Below are positions 17,106 to 26,656 of a DNA stretch of 64,000 bases, piece after piece. A model generated the notes under the pieces. That model had not been told where the DNA came from and searched no databases. It saw only the letters and a program-made list of their open reading frames with translations. Every line of letters begins with the position of its first letter. The first letter of the stretch is position 1. The stretch covers positions 6,201,501 through 6,265,500 of the forward strand of contig NZ_CP044310.1 of NCBI RefSeq assembly GCF_009664365.1, written 5' to 3'. This DNA comes from Paenibacillus xylanilyticus. GTDB taxonomy: Bacteria > Bacillota > Bacilli > Paenibacillales > Paenibacillaceae. A program made the position numbers and the translations under genes.

Positions 17106-17269
17106 GTTTAGCGTTTCTCCTTAATGTGTTCGTCAATATGTCAGATATGACTTAGTACGATAAGCTCACTATCTATTAAAAGGCATAATGCTTAAGATGG
17201 GTAGTCCATTTTCTTAACAATTCCTAAATTTTCAGTGGATTTCACACACTTTTCATGTCTATAAATGTA

Positions 17270-17294
17270 AAAAAGACCGCTATAATGCGGTCTT
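17270..17294 (-). terminator. Intrinsic terminator of the GyrI-like gene
   Basis: AAGACCGC / GCGGTCTT (17273-17294), followed by TTTTTTACATT on the minus strand. Confidence 0.85.
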
Positions 17295-17318
17295 CGAGCG
17301 ATGCTGACTCAGCAGGAT

Positions 17319-17804
17319 TTATTTCTGGTTCACTGGGATGAAAATGGTAAACTCGGGCTCCGGATCATATGGATCCTGATCCATCGGATATACTTCGTAG
17401 TGTGTAAGTGGACCTTGCGACACCGCATGACCCTGTTCTTCAATCCAGGCATAGATGCGATTGTAGGATGCTTCCACACTCTGTCCTTTGACATGGCTGC
17501 ACTTGGCGTAGTCATGGGCCGGGACATCAACCTTCACCATTCCAGATGGAATGGTTGATGCTCCATCTTTGCCAACCTCGACTGCAACATAATGAACAAA
17601 TCCTGTATCTGTCGTATGATAGGACAATCCCAGAAGCTCCTGCGGGTGAAGCACATCACTGATCTCCTGCAGACGACGCTTGAACTCCGTTTGCACTTCA
17701 CGAATGCCCCCTGCCCCTGCTTCAGCGAAGGTTCCCTCCCATTTCAGTCCGATAATGGTCGCCGCCTCCATACGTACCAACATTGAAGAATTGACTTGTT
17801 CCAT
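17319..17804 (-). CDS. GyrI-like effector-binding-domain protein
   Basis: 161 residues consisting of a single AraC-effector-binding (GyrI/SOUL-like) fold. The alternating pattern SSMLVRMEAATIIGLKWEG...GLSYHTTD...VHYVAVEVG...VPAHDYAKCSHVKG...YEVYPMD...EFTIFIPV is characteristic. There is no DNA-binding domain, so it probably binds a small lipophilic ligand. It is divergent from a regulator carrying the same kind of domain plus a helix-turn-helix; the two share an intergenic operator (17887-17909). It may buffer or hydrolyse the regulator's ligand. Confidence 0.8.
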   Translation of the reverse strand: MEQVNSSMLVRMEAATIIGLKWEGTFAEAGAGGIREVQTEFKRRLQEISDVLHPQELLGLSYHTTDTGFVHYVAVEVGKDGASTIPSGMVKVDVPAHDYAKCSHVKGQSVEASYNRIYAWIEEQGHAVSQGPLTHYEVYPMDQDPYDPEPEFTIFIPVNQK

Positions 17805-17886
17805 ACCCTCTCACCCTTTCATTCATGCTCTCCATATCTTCAAGTTGATCCTGTTGCCGTAAGTCCTGACTCTATTTTATACTAAT

Positions 17887-17918
17887 ATAGTGACAAAATC
17901 TGTCAGTATATCTATATT
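17887..17918 (+). promoter_or_regulatory. Divergent promoter with overlapping inverted-repeat operator
   Basis: Inverted repeat ATAGTGACA-N5-TGTCAGTAT (17887-17909, 8 of 9 bases symmetric). The -35 element GTGACA (17890-17895) and -10 element TATATT (17913-17918), 17 nt apart, drive the regulator at 17940. The repeat covers the -35 and half of the spacer, a repressor-like position suited to autoregulation of both divergent genes. Confidence 0.55.
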
Positions 17919-17939
17919 TCTATCAGGAGCAGATGGAAC

Positions 17940-18683
17940 ATGACCAAAACGCAGCGTTTGATTGAACTTATGATGCGAGTGTATGACAAACCTACGTTTA
18001 CCGCTGAAGAAATGGCTGCTGAATTCGGGGTTTCTTACCGTACTATGCTTCGGTATTTACATGAGCTTAGTGGAATGGGTGTGCCTCTATATGCAGAACC
18101 TGGACGTCAGGGAGGATATACCTTGCTGCAATCAGCCGGTCGAGTAGCGGATATGGCAAAACAACGAATTGCCAAGGCTCATTCATTTGAGCGGATGGTA
18201 CGGCCGCAGACATATGTGATCGGCCTTGAATTCCAGGCTCCTTTTACAGCTGTATATATGTCACAAGTGATGATTCCTAAGCTGTGGATTGAATTAGAAC
18301 GCAGACAACATGAAATCCCCCGCCAAACCCGGACGGGGGTGAAGACAGGTGTATCCCTGAGCCGTACACGCCTCTATCACTATATTGCCGGTGTAGAGGT
18401 ATCCCACTTCCATGAAGTGCCGGAAGGCATGGTTGGTATAATCCTTCCAGCCCGTGAATACGCCGTATATACCCATTTCGGTGCTCCGGATCGGGCAGAG
18501 ATTGATCAGACGTTTCTCCTGCTCATGGACAAGCTGAGACAGCGGGGCCTTGAGCCCGACATTTCAGGCTATGCCTTGGAGATCCGGCCATCGGAGCCTC
18601 CCTCCAGCATCACTATACACATTCCGCTGCACGGTATTAATCCTTCTGACGACTCGCCAGAATTTGTTTATAGACCTCTATAG
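17940..18683 (+). CDS. HTH transcriptional regulator with GyrI-like ligand domain
   Basis: 247 residues. The N-terminus is a winged helix-turn-helix of the HTH_11/DeoR kind (KPTFTAEEMAAEFGVSYRTM ... GRQGGYTL). Residues ~85-245 form a GyrI-like effector domain (YVIGLEFQAPFTAVYM ... HFHEVPEGMVGIILPAREYA). Predicted ligand-responsive regulator of itself and of the divergent GyrI-like gene. CAGGAG lies 10 nt before ATG 17940. Its last 47 bases overlap the 3' end of the convergent photolyase gene. Confidence 0.85.
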   Translation: MTKTQRLIELMMRVYDKPTFTAEEMAAEFGVSYRTMLRYLHELSGMGVPLYAEPGRQGGYTLLQSAGRVADMAKQRIAKAHSFERMVRPQTYVIGLEFQAPFTAVYMSQVMIPKLWIELERRQHEIPRQTRTGVKTGVSLSRTRLYHYIAGVEVSHFHEVPEGMVGIILPAREYAVYTHFGAPDRAEIDQTFLLLMDKLRQRGLEPDISGYALEIRPSEPPSSITIHIPLHGINPSDDSPEFVYRPL

Positions 18684-19980
18684 CCGCCTGTCTGGATGCC
18701 TTCAGATCCACAATCGCACCCTCGCGTGGTTGATGGATATCCTTGCTGTGCAGATCCTTCAGATCAGGCAGCCATTTCCGGATATAATCTCCCTGGGGAT
18801 CATACTTCTCCGACTGTGTTACCGGATTGTTTACCCGGAAATACGGAGCAGCATTCTCACCAAGGGATGCGCACCATAACCAGTTCCCCCGATTCTGAAT
18901 GTTGTCATAATCCAGCAGCTTGCGTCTGAAGTAGGCCTCACCCAGGGGAAATGGGCACTGCAGGTTTTTGGTCAGGAACATCGCCGTCAGAATACGCAGT
19001 CGATTAGGCATGCGCCCCGTCTCATTCAGCTCGGTCATCGCAGCATCAATAATCGGTATTCCCGTCTCTGCCCTGCACCAGCGTTCGAAGTGATAATCAC
19101 TTAACGGTGACAGATCGTATACCTTTTCATATGTAAAATAGTGACTCTCATATACTGCACGGTACAGATAAAAGTCACGGAAGCACAGCTGTCTAATCCA
19201 TTCATCCGGCTGTTCAGCCCGGTAAGCGGCATCGTACATCCTGCGGATCGAGATGGCCCCTACCGCCACATAGGAACTCAGATGGCTTGGTTCGTATGCT
19301 TCATATTCATCCCGATGCTCCCCATACTCCGCGATACGCTCCTTCAGGAAGGCATCGAGCAGTCCATAAGGCTCTTCAGCCGGCTCGATATCCGTAAGCA
19401 CTGCAGGAACCCTGAATGAATCAGGAAACTCGATGGACAGCTTACTGATCTTAAGATCAGCGACCGTTATTACCGAAGGAGGATTCGGGAATTCATTCAT
19501 AAATTCCACCCAGCGCCGGTGGAAAGCAGCGAACACTTTATAGGGCTCCGATTTGCCTGTAAAGTCAGCGAACCGCGGAAGATCGATCAGCAGATGATCC
19601 GTCAGCTGTGTGAACTTGGCCTGGTATTGGTCTACAACCTTGCGTATGCTGCGGTCCCTTTCGATCGCGTAAGGGGTCATATCCCGGTGAACGACCACTT
19701 CATCGATAATGTCTTCCGTGTGTCCCAATATGTAATCCACAACTTCTGCTGGCTTGCCATGTGCCACATGCAGCAGCTTGCCAGCCTCCCGGTACTGTCT
19801 CGCAAGCCCGGCTGCATGCCTCAGAAAGTTGATGCCGCTGTGTTCCTTATCGCGTCCCTGACGAAGCAAAAAGGGGTCGTAGATAAAAAGGTGCACACTC
19901 TCATCTTCCTGGTTCTGCAAATAATCAAAAGCCTGAAGATCCTCTGTACGCAAATCCTTGCGATGTATAAATAATTTCAC
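18637..19980 (-). CDS. phrB: Deoxyribodipyrimidine photo-lyase
   Basis: 447-residue flavoprotein that uses blue light to split cyclobutane pyrimidine dimers. The N-terminal antenna domain starts with FIHRKDLRTEDLQAF. The C-terminal FAD/DNA domain has GRMPNRLRILTAMFLTKNL, RGNWLWCASLGENAAPYFR, then NPVTQSEKYDPQGDYIRKW, which match class I CPD photolyases. The tryptophan of GNWLWCAS fits the enzyme's electron-transfer path. Convergent with the regulator at 17940-18683 and overlapping it by 47 nt; no hairpin separates them. Confidence 0.93.
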   Translation of the reverse strand: MKLFIHRKDLRTEDLQAFDYLQNQEDESVHLFIYDPFLLRQGRDKEHSGINFLRHAAGLARQYREAGKLLHVAHGKPAEVVDYILGHTEDIIDEVVVHRDMTPYAIERDRSIRKVVDQYQAKFTQLTDHLLIDLPRFADFTGKSEPYKVFAAFHRRWVEFMNEFPNPPSVITVADLKISKLSIEFPDSFRVPAVLTDIEPAEEPYGLLDAFLKERIAEYGEHRDEYEAYEPSHLSSYVAVGAISIRRMYDAAYRAEQPDEWIRQLCFRDFYLYRAVYESHYFTYEKVYDLSPLSDYHFERWCRAETGIPIIDAAMTELNETGRMPNRLRILTAMFLTKNLQCPFPLGEAYFRRKLLDYDNIQNRGNWLWCASLGENAAPYFRVNNPVTQSEKYDPQGDYIRKWLPDLKDLHSKDIHQPREGAIVDLKASRQAAIEVYKQILASRQKD

Positions 19981-20005
19981 TAGAATCCTCCCGCCCGGCC
20001 TGTGC

Positions 20006-21169
20006 CTACTTCGTCGTTAGTTCTTGAAAGAGGCGGCTCGTTTCCGGTTCCGGCTGATGCCCCAAATCCTCCAAGAGTGTCTTGGCAAATGATGAATATA
20101 CTTGCAGTATGGCTTGTCCATCACCCATGGATGCATATACCTTCATCATTAATCGGCAAATCTCTTCAGCATAAGGCTCTCTTTCCTGTAAATCGAGTAA
20201 CTGATCGATGGCGTCCTTGCCTCTTCCTTGCTTCATGTTCCATTCAGCCAGGTCCATGACCAATTGTATATATTTGCGTCTTAGCTCACGTGCCTTTGAT
20301 TGTGCCCATGGGTAGTCATGCTCTTCAAGATAGTCTCCGCGATATAACAACATGATCTCCCGCAGCTCTTCCACATTGGTAGAAGTGACTTCTGCATATC
20401 CCGCTCCTAGTTCAAACTGCTCCACGTCACTCACCAGATTGCCCGGCAGCAAACGGTAACGATTCATGTTGTATTCCAATTTGCCTGTCATACTCCATTC
20501 TTTGAGCAGTTTTCGAATCTGGTATACGGACGTATGCAGATGGGTTAGCCCTTTCTCCAAGGTGACATCAGCCCATAATTTATCAAGCAGAATCTCTTTG
20601 CTTACCCATTCTCCGCGATGGTGAAACAGAAATGCGAATAGCTCCTGGGATTTGGTCGTCCTCCATTTATGCTTGGCTGCCTCCGGTTTCAGGCTTCTGT
20701 AGATATCCAAATGTTTGAAGGTGAGCAGTCCCGGTAACTGGATATCATCCTCGGCAGCATTGGAAGCTGGTTCCTTGACTTCAGTGGTTGCTGCCATTTC
20801 GGGCATAGCAGATTTCCAAGCCGCAATCCGATCAATGGTTTTGCCCAATCTTGCCGAGCTTACCGGCTTCAGAACATAATCTAGTGCATGCAGTTCAAAT
20901 GCTTCGACTGCATGATCAGCGTACGCTGTTACAAATATAATTCGAATGTTGTTATCCAGCTGCTGTATATACTCAGCCGCTTCCAGTCCGTTCATTTCTG
21001 GCATGCCAATATCCAGAAACACCACATCGACACGTTCTTTTGCCAGAAAATCCAGTCCATCACGGGCTGTTGAAAAACATTGCACGGGTGTAATCCGTCC
21101 GTCCGACAATAACAGGCGCTCCAGGTGGAGCTGCGCCGGCTTCTCGTCATCGATTACAATGGCTCTCAC
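20006..21169 (-). CDS. Response regulator of SARP/BTAD type
   Basis: 387 residues: receiver domain (D7/D8, phosphoacceptor Asp53 in FLDIGMP, Lys in VLKPVS), then a winged-helix domain of the OmpR/SARP kind (TTKSQELFAFLFHHRGEWVS ... VYQIRKLLKEW), then a bacterial transcriptional activator domain of helical repeats (about residues 255-385). Receiver plus SARP regulators recur in Paenibacillus. Start GTG 21169 has AGGAGG 11 nt upstream. The kinase gene upstream on the same strand is the likely partner. Targets are unknown. Confidence 0.88.
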   Translation of the reverse strand: MRAIVIDDEKPAQLHLERLLLSDGRITPVQCFSTARDGLDFLAKERVDVVFLDIGMPEMNGLEAAEYIQQLDNNIRIIFVTAYADHAVEAFELHALDYVLKPVSSARLGKTIDRIAAWKSAMPEMAATTEVKEPASNAAEDDIQLPGLLTFKHLDIYRSLKPEAAKHKWRTTKSQELFAFLFHHRGEWVSKEILLDKLWADVTLEKGLTHLHTSVYQIRKLLKEWSMTGKLEYNMNRYRLLPGNLVSDVEQFELGAGYAEVTSTNVEELREIMLLYRGDYLEEHDYPWAQSKARELRRKYIQLVMDLAEWNMKQGRGKDAIDQLLDLQEREPYAEEICRLMMKVYASMGDGQAILQVYSSFAKTLLEDLGHQPEPETSRLFQELTTK

Positions 21170-21295
21170 TGTTCTTCCAGCCTCCTGACATTACTTATTC
21201 TTCTTCGTTCTATATCAAAGGAATTACAGAATAGACTTCATCAACTTATTAGTCTGTTAACCATTATGATTCGTCTCGGCACAATTCTGGGATAA

Positions 21296-24200
21296 TTAAC
21301 CTCTCAGCAGAGGAATACGGAAATGAATTTTCGTCCCTTTGCCCACATGGCTTTGAATATTCAATCCCTCGCCATATAAGGACATTAAACGCCGGTTGAT
21401 ATTTTGCAGGCCCACGCCTCCCGGTCCTTCTGTCCTTCCTGAATGAACCTGAGCCAAACGCTCCGGAGGGATGCCCACCCCATTATCTTCAACTTGGACG
21501 ATGATCCGATCGTCTTCTCTGACAATTTTCAGAGTCACGGTTCCACCCGCGGCCCGCTCCATCACACCATGACGAATGGCATTTTCAACGAGTGGCTGAA
21601 TGCTGAGTGGCGGCACGTAGATCCGAACGTCCGGCTCCACTTCATAGTTGACCACCAGCCGTTCTTCAAACCGGGCCTGTTCCAGATGAACATAGGACTC
21701 TACCAGCTCAAGTTCCTTGGTCAGCGGCACCAGCTGGTCCCGGTTCTGAAAGTCGAAGCTCCCACGCAGATAGTGACTCAGTTCGATCAATAGATCTGTT
21801 GCTTTGTCCGGGTTAACGGCACAAGTAGCGATAATGACATTAAGCGCGTTATATAAAAAGTGGGGTTTGATCTGTGCCTGCAAAAAAGCCATCTCTGTGC
21901 GAATGGCGCCTTGAACGGAGGCCCGCATTTCAATCAGGGTTCGCACCCTCGCACGAAGCTCACCTGCATCGACCGGCTTGCTTAGGAAATCATTGGCACC
22001 GGCCTGGAATCCCAGCCTGATGTCTTCAGGCAATCCACGCGCCGTCAGCATCAGGATAGGCAGTTCGGACAGAGAATTATGCTCACGCAGTTTGCGGCAT
22101 AATTCAATTCCGGACATCTGCGGCATCATCCAGTCGGTAATCACCAAGTCGATTCCCGGGTGTTGTTCTCGCATTTTCAAAGCGGCAGCACCACTATCAG
22201 CAGAAATGACCCGGTATCGCTCTGTTGACAACAGATTGTACAATACCTGGAGATTTACCGGATCGTCGTCCACAATCAGAATCGTATGCTCTGCTGCAGG
22301 GCCTTCTTCTGATTCATCGAGTTCTGTAGGAAACCCTGCAGATGAATTAGCACGCTCGGCAGGCACGTAGGTCGCTGCAGTCGGTCTGGAAACAGGATGA
22401 AGCAGCGGCGTTTTGGCAATGGGCAGGGTGAAGTGAAAAACGGACCCCTGACCCGGTTCTGACTGGGCCCAGATCATGCCTCCGCCCAGCTCTACAAGTT
22501 TACGCGAAATACTGAGACCAAGCCCTGTCCCGCCGTTAATTCGTTCACTTGTACCATTCTCCTGCTCATAGGACTGGAATATATCCTCCAGCTTCTCTGG
22601 AGCAATGCCAACTCCGGTATCCGCCACTGACATTCGAATCTGATCCCCCTGCACAATCGCATACAGCCGTATCTCGCCTTGCTGCGTGTACTTGTATGCA
22701 TTGCCAATCAGATTATACAGAATCTGCCGTAACCGATCCTCATCTGCTTCGACCAGTGGCAGGGATGGAGGCCAATCCTGTATTAAGACAATAGGCTTAT
22801 CCCCGAAGGTAAATCCCGAAACTTCAACCACTGTGCGGGCAACGGACTCCAGATCCACCGCCTCCCGCTTCAGCTCGATCTCACTATTCTTGAGCTTGGA
22901 GAAATCCAGAATGTCATTGACCAGCAGTGAGAGCCTCTTACCGGTAGACGTGATCATGGACAGGTTTCTGGCCTGCTTCGGCGTCACAGCCCCTGCCGCT
23001 CCTTCCAGCATGGACTGGGCAATATTAATGATGCCATGCAGCGGGGTCCTCAGCTCATGCGACGTATTGGCCATGAATTCATCCTTCAGGTTGTCGATCA
23101 CAAGCAAGCGTTCGGATAATGCCTCAACTTCACGAAAGGACTGCGCGAACCGAATCGCCGTAAGAATCATCTGAGCAAAAACAAATAACAATAGCTCATA
23201 CAGGGCGAGAAAGGCCGTATCCTGCGTCGTAAAAGCACCGATGGTATACAGAATAACAACCATAAGGATGCTCATCATGCTGATCAGCACGTAATGGCTG
23301 TCATTGGGCCTCTTTTTCAACCAATACAACATCGCTCGAAGAGTGTATACAATGACGCTAAGCGACACCATCAGCATTAGAGCCTCCAGTTGCGAGAATA
23401 GTACCGGAGACAAGATCAGGCCGATACCACACTGTAGAATCACCAGCGTAATTCCGAGACGTACATACCATTTGTGAATTGCACCCGGAACAAGCGCATC
23501 CATATAGCGAAGCAAATAGTAATAGGCCAGCGCTGAACTTATTAATTGAAGCCTTAGAATTTCAGTATTCGGTAGAAACGGTACAAAGGTGCCCAGCAGC
23601 TTCTCCCCATGCGTCAGTGCATACATGGCTCCGGAGAGACTGAATAAGCCAAGATAACGAAGCTCCTTCTCACTTCGGCGCAGCCTGAACAGCAGCAGGA
23701 AAAACGCCGCAGGGAGGATAAATCCGAAGAGGGTCATCAGATCCTTGAGCCAGTCCCACTGCTGGCTGTACAGAATGCTATGTTCATCTCCAAATAATAG
23801 TGAAGCTACGATTCCGCCGGAAGAGTATGTATAGTTGGAAACCTGGATGATGATGTCTGCATGGTCTCCCTCAATCGAGGTAAACCCGGTGAACGGCAAG
23901 TTGTACTGGAGGTCTGTTTCCCTTGTTTCCCCAGGCAATCCCTTGCCTCCGATCTCTTTGCCATCTATAAAAATACGGTGTGCCATACGAATATTCTTTG
24001 TACGAATGCCATAGTCATTCTTCTCGGAGCTGGGCCTGAGTTTGACACGAAGGTGGTAGGTTCCGTAGCCATGAGCTTCACCCATCGTCTTATTCCACCT
24101 GGCCGGGACTTGAAGAGTTTCAGGTGGCCCAAGTGGTTTGCGTCCGGACTCATCCGCTTCAAAATCAACCGGGGTCAGTAATTGGTTCGGAAAGAAGTCC

Positions 24201-24379
24201 CAGACTCCGTCCAATGTGGCTGCACCCTTTTTGGTGAAATCCCATGTGGTCAAATCGATTAGGCCTTGTTTAACTACCGGATTCCCGCGTTCAGTTATAA
24301 TACTCTGCACAATCCACCCCACAGGGAAGACAACAATACAAATGAAACTAATCGTCAGCATAATCCAGTGTTTTTTCAT
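21296..24379 (-). CDS. Hybrid sensor kinase with 7TM-DISM sensor and two kinase modules
   Basis: 1027 residues from ATG 24379 (AAGGA 9 nt upstream; longer starts lack a ribosome site). Order: membrane segment (~5-27); extracellular jelly-roll 7TMR-DISM sensor (~40-200); seven membrane segments (~210-410); HisKA box TSHELRTPLHG with His441 and ATPase domain (DTGVGIAP, GGTGLGLSIS); receiver (Asp749 in ITDWMMPQMSG); then a second, LytS-type kinase (QIKPHFLYNALN with His840, ATPase motifs PLVENAIRHG and GGVGLQNINRRL). The second kinase module normally phosphorylates LytR/YesN-type regulators; here the SARP response regulator directly downstream is the obvious partner. Sensed ligand unknown. Confidence 0.9.
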   Translation of the reverse strand: MKKHWIMLTISFICIVVFPVGWIVQSIITERGNPVVKQGLIDLTTWDFTKKGAATLDGVWDFFPNQLLTPVDFEADESGRKPLGPPETLQVPARWNKTMGEAHGYGTYHLRVKLRPSSEKNDYGIRTKNIRMAHRIFIDGKEIGGKGLPGETRETDLQYNLPFTGFTSIEGDHADIIIQVSNYTYSSGGIVASLLFGDEHSILYSQQWDWLKDLMTLFGFILPAAFFLLLFRLRRSEKELRYLGLFSLSGAMYALTHGEKLLGTFVPFLPNTEILRLQLISSALAYYYLLRYMDALVPGAIHKWYVRLGITLVILQCGIGLILSPVLFSQLEALMLMVSLSVIVYTLRAMLYWLKKRPNDSHYVLISMMSILMVVILYTIGAFTTQDTAFLALYELLLFVFAQMILTAIRFAQSFREVEALSERLLVIDNLKDEFMANTSHELRTPLHGIINIAQSMLEGAAGAVTPKQARNLSMITSTGKRLSLLVNDILDFSKLKNSEIELKREAVDLESVARTVVEVSGFTFGDKPIVLIQDWPPSLPLVEADEDRLRQILYNLIGNAYKYTQQGEIRLYAIVQGDQIRMSVADTGVGIAPEKLEDIFQSYEQENGTSERINGGTGLGLSISRKLVELGGGMIWAQSEPGQGSVFHFTLPIAKTPLLHPVSRPTAATYVPAERANSSAGFPTELDESEEGPAAEHTILIVDDDPVNLQVLYNLLSTERYRVISADSGAAALKMREQHPGIDLVITDWMMPQMSGIELCRKLREHNSLSELPILMLTARGLPEDIRLGFQAGANDFLSKPVDAGELRARVRTLIEMRASVQGAIRTEMAFLQAQIKPHFLYNALNVIIATCAVNPDKATDLLIELSHYLRGSFDFQNRDQLVPLTKELELVESYVHLEQARFEERLVVNYEVEPDVRIYVPPLSIQPLVENAIRHGVMERAAGGTVTLKIVREDDRIIVQVEDNGVGIPPERLAQVHSGRTEGPGGVGLQNINRRLMSLYGEGLNIQSHVGKGTKIHFRIPLLRG

Positions 24380-24551
24380 CGAATGAAATCCTTCTGACAT
24401 GTGACGATAGGCGTCACTTTTTGTCGTTTTATCTTCATGATCCATGTTACACGTTTCTGCTGCCCACGGAAATAGAAGGAAACTAAAAAGAATCACATTT
24501 TTTAAGCCGTTCACCATCTCGTATGAACTCTGCATTATAAACTTACAACAT

Positions 24552-24602
24552 AAAAAAAGGACGGCCAGCTGTTCAATCAGGAAATAACCCTGATCGCAAC
24601 TG
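24552..24602 (-). terminator. Probable terminator of the SRPBCC gene
   Basis: On the minus strand CAGTTG..ATCAGG pairs with CCTGAT..CAGCTG, then GGCCGTCC and seven T residues. Confidence 0.55.
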
Positions 24603-24613
24603 ACAATCCTCTC

Positions 24614-25036
24614 TTACCCGCTTACAACCTGTGACAGTTTCTGTACGATGCCTGACCAGCCCTGCTCCATTCGCTCGCGCACGATGGCATGCGCCTGTCC
24701 GAATTCAGTCAGTTTATCAGAATCCCAACCACTGTGAACCAACGTAAATGCTGTACCTTCCGGCTGCTCCTGCAGTTCGAAGGTTAGTGCCCAATCCTTG
24801 CCCCATTGAAAGGAGAGCTTATGAAGCGGCTGAACTTCCGTCACCCGGCATGGTGATTTGCCAAAAGGTCCCGCCTCCAGCACGAATTCATGTCCTTCCA
24901 CCGGCTCCAGATTACTTGGCATAAACCAGGCTTCCATGCCTTCTGCCGTTGAGACAGTCTCCCATACCTTTTCCAGCGGTGCATGAAGTACCAATTGCTG
25001 CCGAATGTCCGGCAGTGCGCTCGATGATGATGTCAT
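24614..25036 (-). CDS. SRPBCC (AHSA1-like) domain protein
   Basis: 140-residue START/Bet v1-like fold of the activator-of-Hsp90-homologue group: IRQQLVLHAPLEKVWETVST at the start, AWFMPSNLEPVEGHEF, then TLVHSGWD and the C-terminal helix MEQGWSGIVQKLSQ. These small proteins bind hydrophobic ligands; function unknown. Start ATG 25036, GGAGG 8 nt upstream; the ATG two codons earlier is only 2 nt from it. Confidence 0.87.
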   Translation of the reverse strand: MTSSSSALPDIRQQLVLHAPLEKVWETVSTAEGMEAWFMPSNLEPVEGHEFVLEAGPFGKSPCRVTEVQPLHKLSFQWGKDWALTFELQEQPEGTAFTLVHSGWDSDKLTEFGQAHAIVRERMEQGWSGIVQKLSQVVSG

Positions 25037-25243
25037 AACCATCGCCTCCTTAAATAGATATTACTCATTGTTCGGGATATGAAGATGGGTGTCAAATGAA
25101 TTCATTTAACAACCAAATCTAGCATCGGATCTCCTCTTAAACGCACCTCATTTTGAACGCATAAATAAAAGATGTGCAACTCCCGTCTTAGTCTGCTCTG
25201 AACAATGGAATCCCAACCGTAACCGCTTGACTATCAACATGCA

Positions 25244-25284
25244 AAATCAGGCCGCAGCATAAGGTTCACCCTTGCCGCGGCCTG
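25244..25284 (-). terminator. Intrinsic terminator of namA
   Basis: CAGGCCGC (25248-25255) / GCGGCCTG (25277-25284); TGATTTTGC follows on the minus strand. Confidence 0.7.
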
Positions 25285-25314
25285 TCTTACAAGCTGATAT
25301 ATGTTTTAGATAAA

Positions 25315-26349
25315 TTAATAACCGCGGGAATATTGCTCCGCAATCGCTGCCTTATCCTTGCTAACGCCAAGCTCCAGAGCCGCATGGTTAGCCCAGTACG
25401 GATCGCGCAGCATGCCTCTGCCCACTGCAACCAGATCGGCATCGCCGTTGCCAATAACCGCTTGAGCGAGAGCTGCGTCATCCAGCAGCCCTACTGCAAT
25501 CACCGGAACGTTCAGTTCTTCGCGGAAACGACGGGCAAATGGAACTTGATAACCTGGGTAGTTACCCGGCTTCCGTTGTCCAGCAGGTCCTTCTCCGCCA
25601 GAACTGATGTGGAATATGTCCACACCTGCTGCCTGATAGGCACGAGCCATTTCCAAGGTGTGCTCAATATCGTAGCCGCCATCAGCGTATTCAATTGCAG
25701 ATATGCGCATGATGAGCGGCATGTCTTCCGGCATTTCCTTTTTCACCGCACGAATAATCTCAACGCCGAATCGAGCCAGATCCTGTCCATATACATCTTC
25801 ACGATGATTCATCAGCTTGGAATGGAACTGGTGAATGAGATATCCATGTGCTCCGTGCAGCTCAATGGCATCCACTCCAGCCTGTACTGCGCGGCGAACA
25901 CCGTCCGCAAATTTCTGTACCATTGCTTCTACTTCTTCGGTAGTTAACGCACGAGGCTCCCTAAAGTCTTCACCCGGGAAAGTGACCACGGATGGAGCTA
26001 CCGGCTGCTCTGCATCCTCTGCTTTTCGCCCAGCATGTGCAATTTGAATCGCCACTTTCGAGCCATGGGCATGCATGCCATCTACCAGCTTGGCAAAGGC
26101 CGGAATATGCGCGTCTGACCAGATGCCCAGGTCGTTATCGGTAATGCGGCCATCTGGTTCAACATCTGTCATTTCGATGACAATCAGGCCTGTACCCCCA
26201 ACCGCACGACTTACATAGTGAACCTGATGCCAATCATTCGGGATGCCATCCTTGGCAGTTACCGAGTACTGGCACATGGGCGCCATAACTACACGGTTAT
26301 TCAGTTGAAGCCCCTTGAACTGATAGGGGGAAAATAATTTCTCTGACAT
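25315..26349 (-). CDS. namA: NADPH dehydrogenase, old yellow enzyme family (YqjM/NamA)
   Basis: 344-residue FMN enzyme that reduces activated C=C bonds and nitro compounds with NADPH. Visible are the N-terminal NRVVMAPMCQYS with the YqjM-type Cys, QIAHAGRKA, the His pair and substrate-positioning ELHGAHGYLIHQFHS, and FMN phosphate motifs AVGLLDD and DLVAVGRGMLRDP. Length matches YqjM (about 338). Start ATG 26349 has AGGAG 10 nt upstream. A palindrome ATATATTAGTATAT at 26370-26383 lies in its promoter region and may bind a regulator. Role is probably detoxification. Confidence 0.93.
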   Translation of the reverse strand: MSEKLFSPYQFKGLQLNNRVVMAPMCQYSVTAKDGIPNDWHQVHYVSRAVGGTGLIVIEMTDVEPDGRITDNDLGIWSDAHIPAFAKLVDGMHAHGSKVAIQIAHAGRKAEDAEQPVAPSVVTFPGEDFREPRALTTEEVEAMVQKFADGVRRAVQAGVDAIELHGAHGYLIHQFHSKLMNHREDVYGQDLARFGVEIIRAVKKEMPEDMPLIMRISAIEYADGGYDIEHTLEMARAYQAAGVDIFHISSGGEGPAGQRKPGNYPGYQVPFARRFREELNVPVIAVGLLDDAALAQAVIGNGDADLVAVGRGMLRDPYWANHAALELGVSKDKAAIAEQYSRGY

Positions 26350-26656
26350 ATGGACACATCTCCTATTCAATATATTAGTATATGTTGAGGCAATCGCTTG
26401 TTTTTCAACATGAAAAACAGTTACCCAATCTTGTGCTGTCTTTCTCGCCAATTTTTCGGCCATTCTCTATTATGAAGCAACCTCCCCTGAATGCAAGTAC
26501 GTACATTTTTGTGCCATAGTACCCTTTTTTATACCTAGAACTCATCCGCCAGCACTTCAGCCCCTACACGAAGTAGGTCCAAAACATGATATGATACCTT
26601 CATACACAGGAGATAATATACCCCATATGAAACCAACCCAAGCTGAAGGAGCGATG

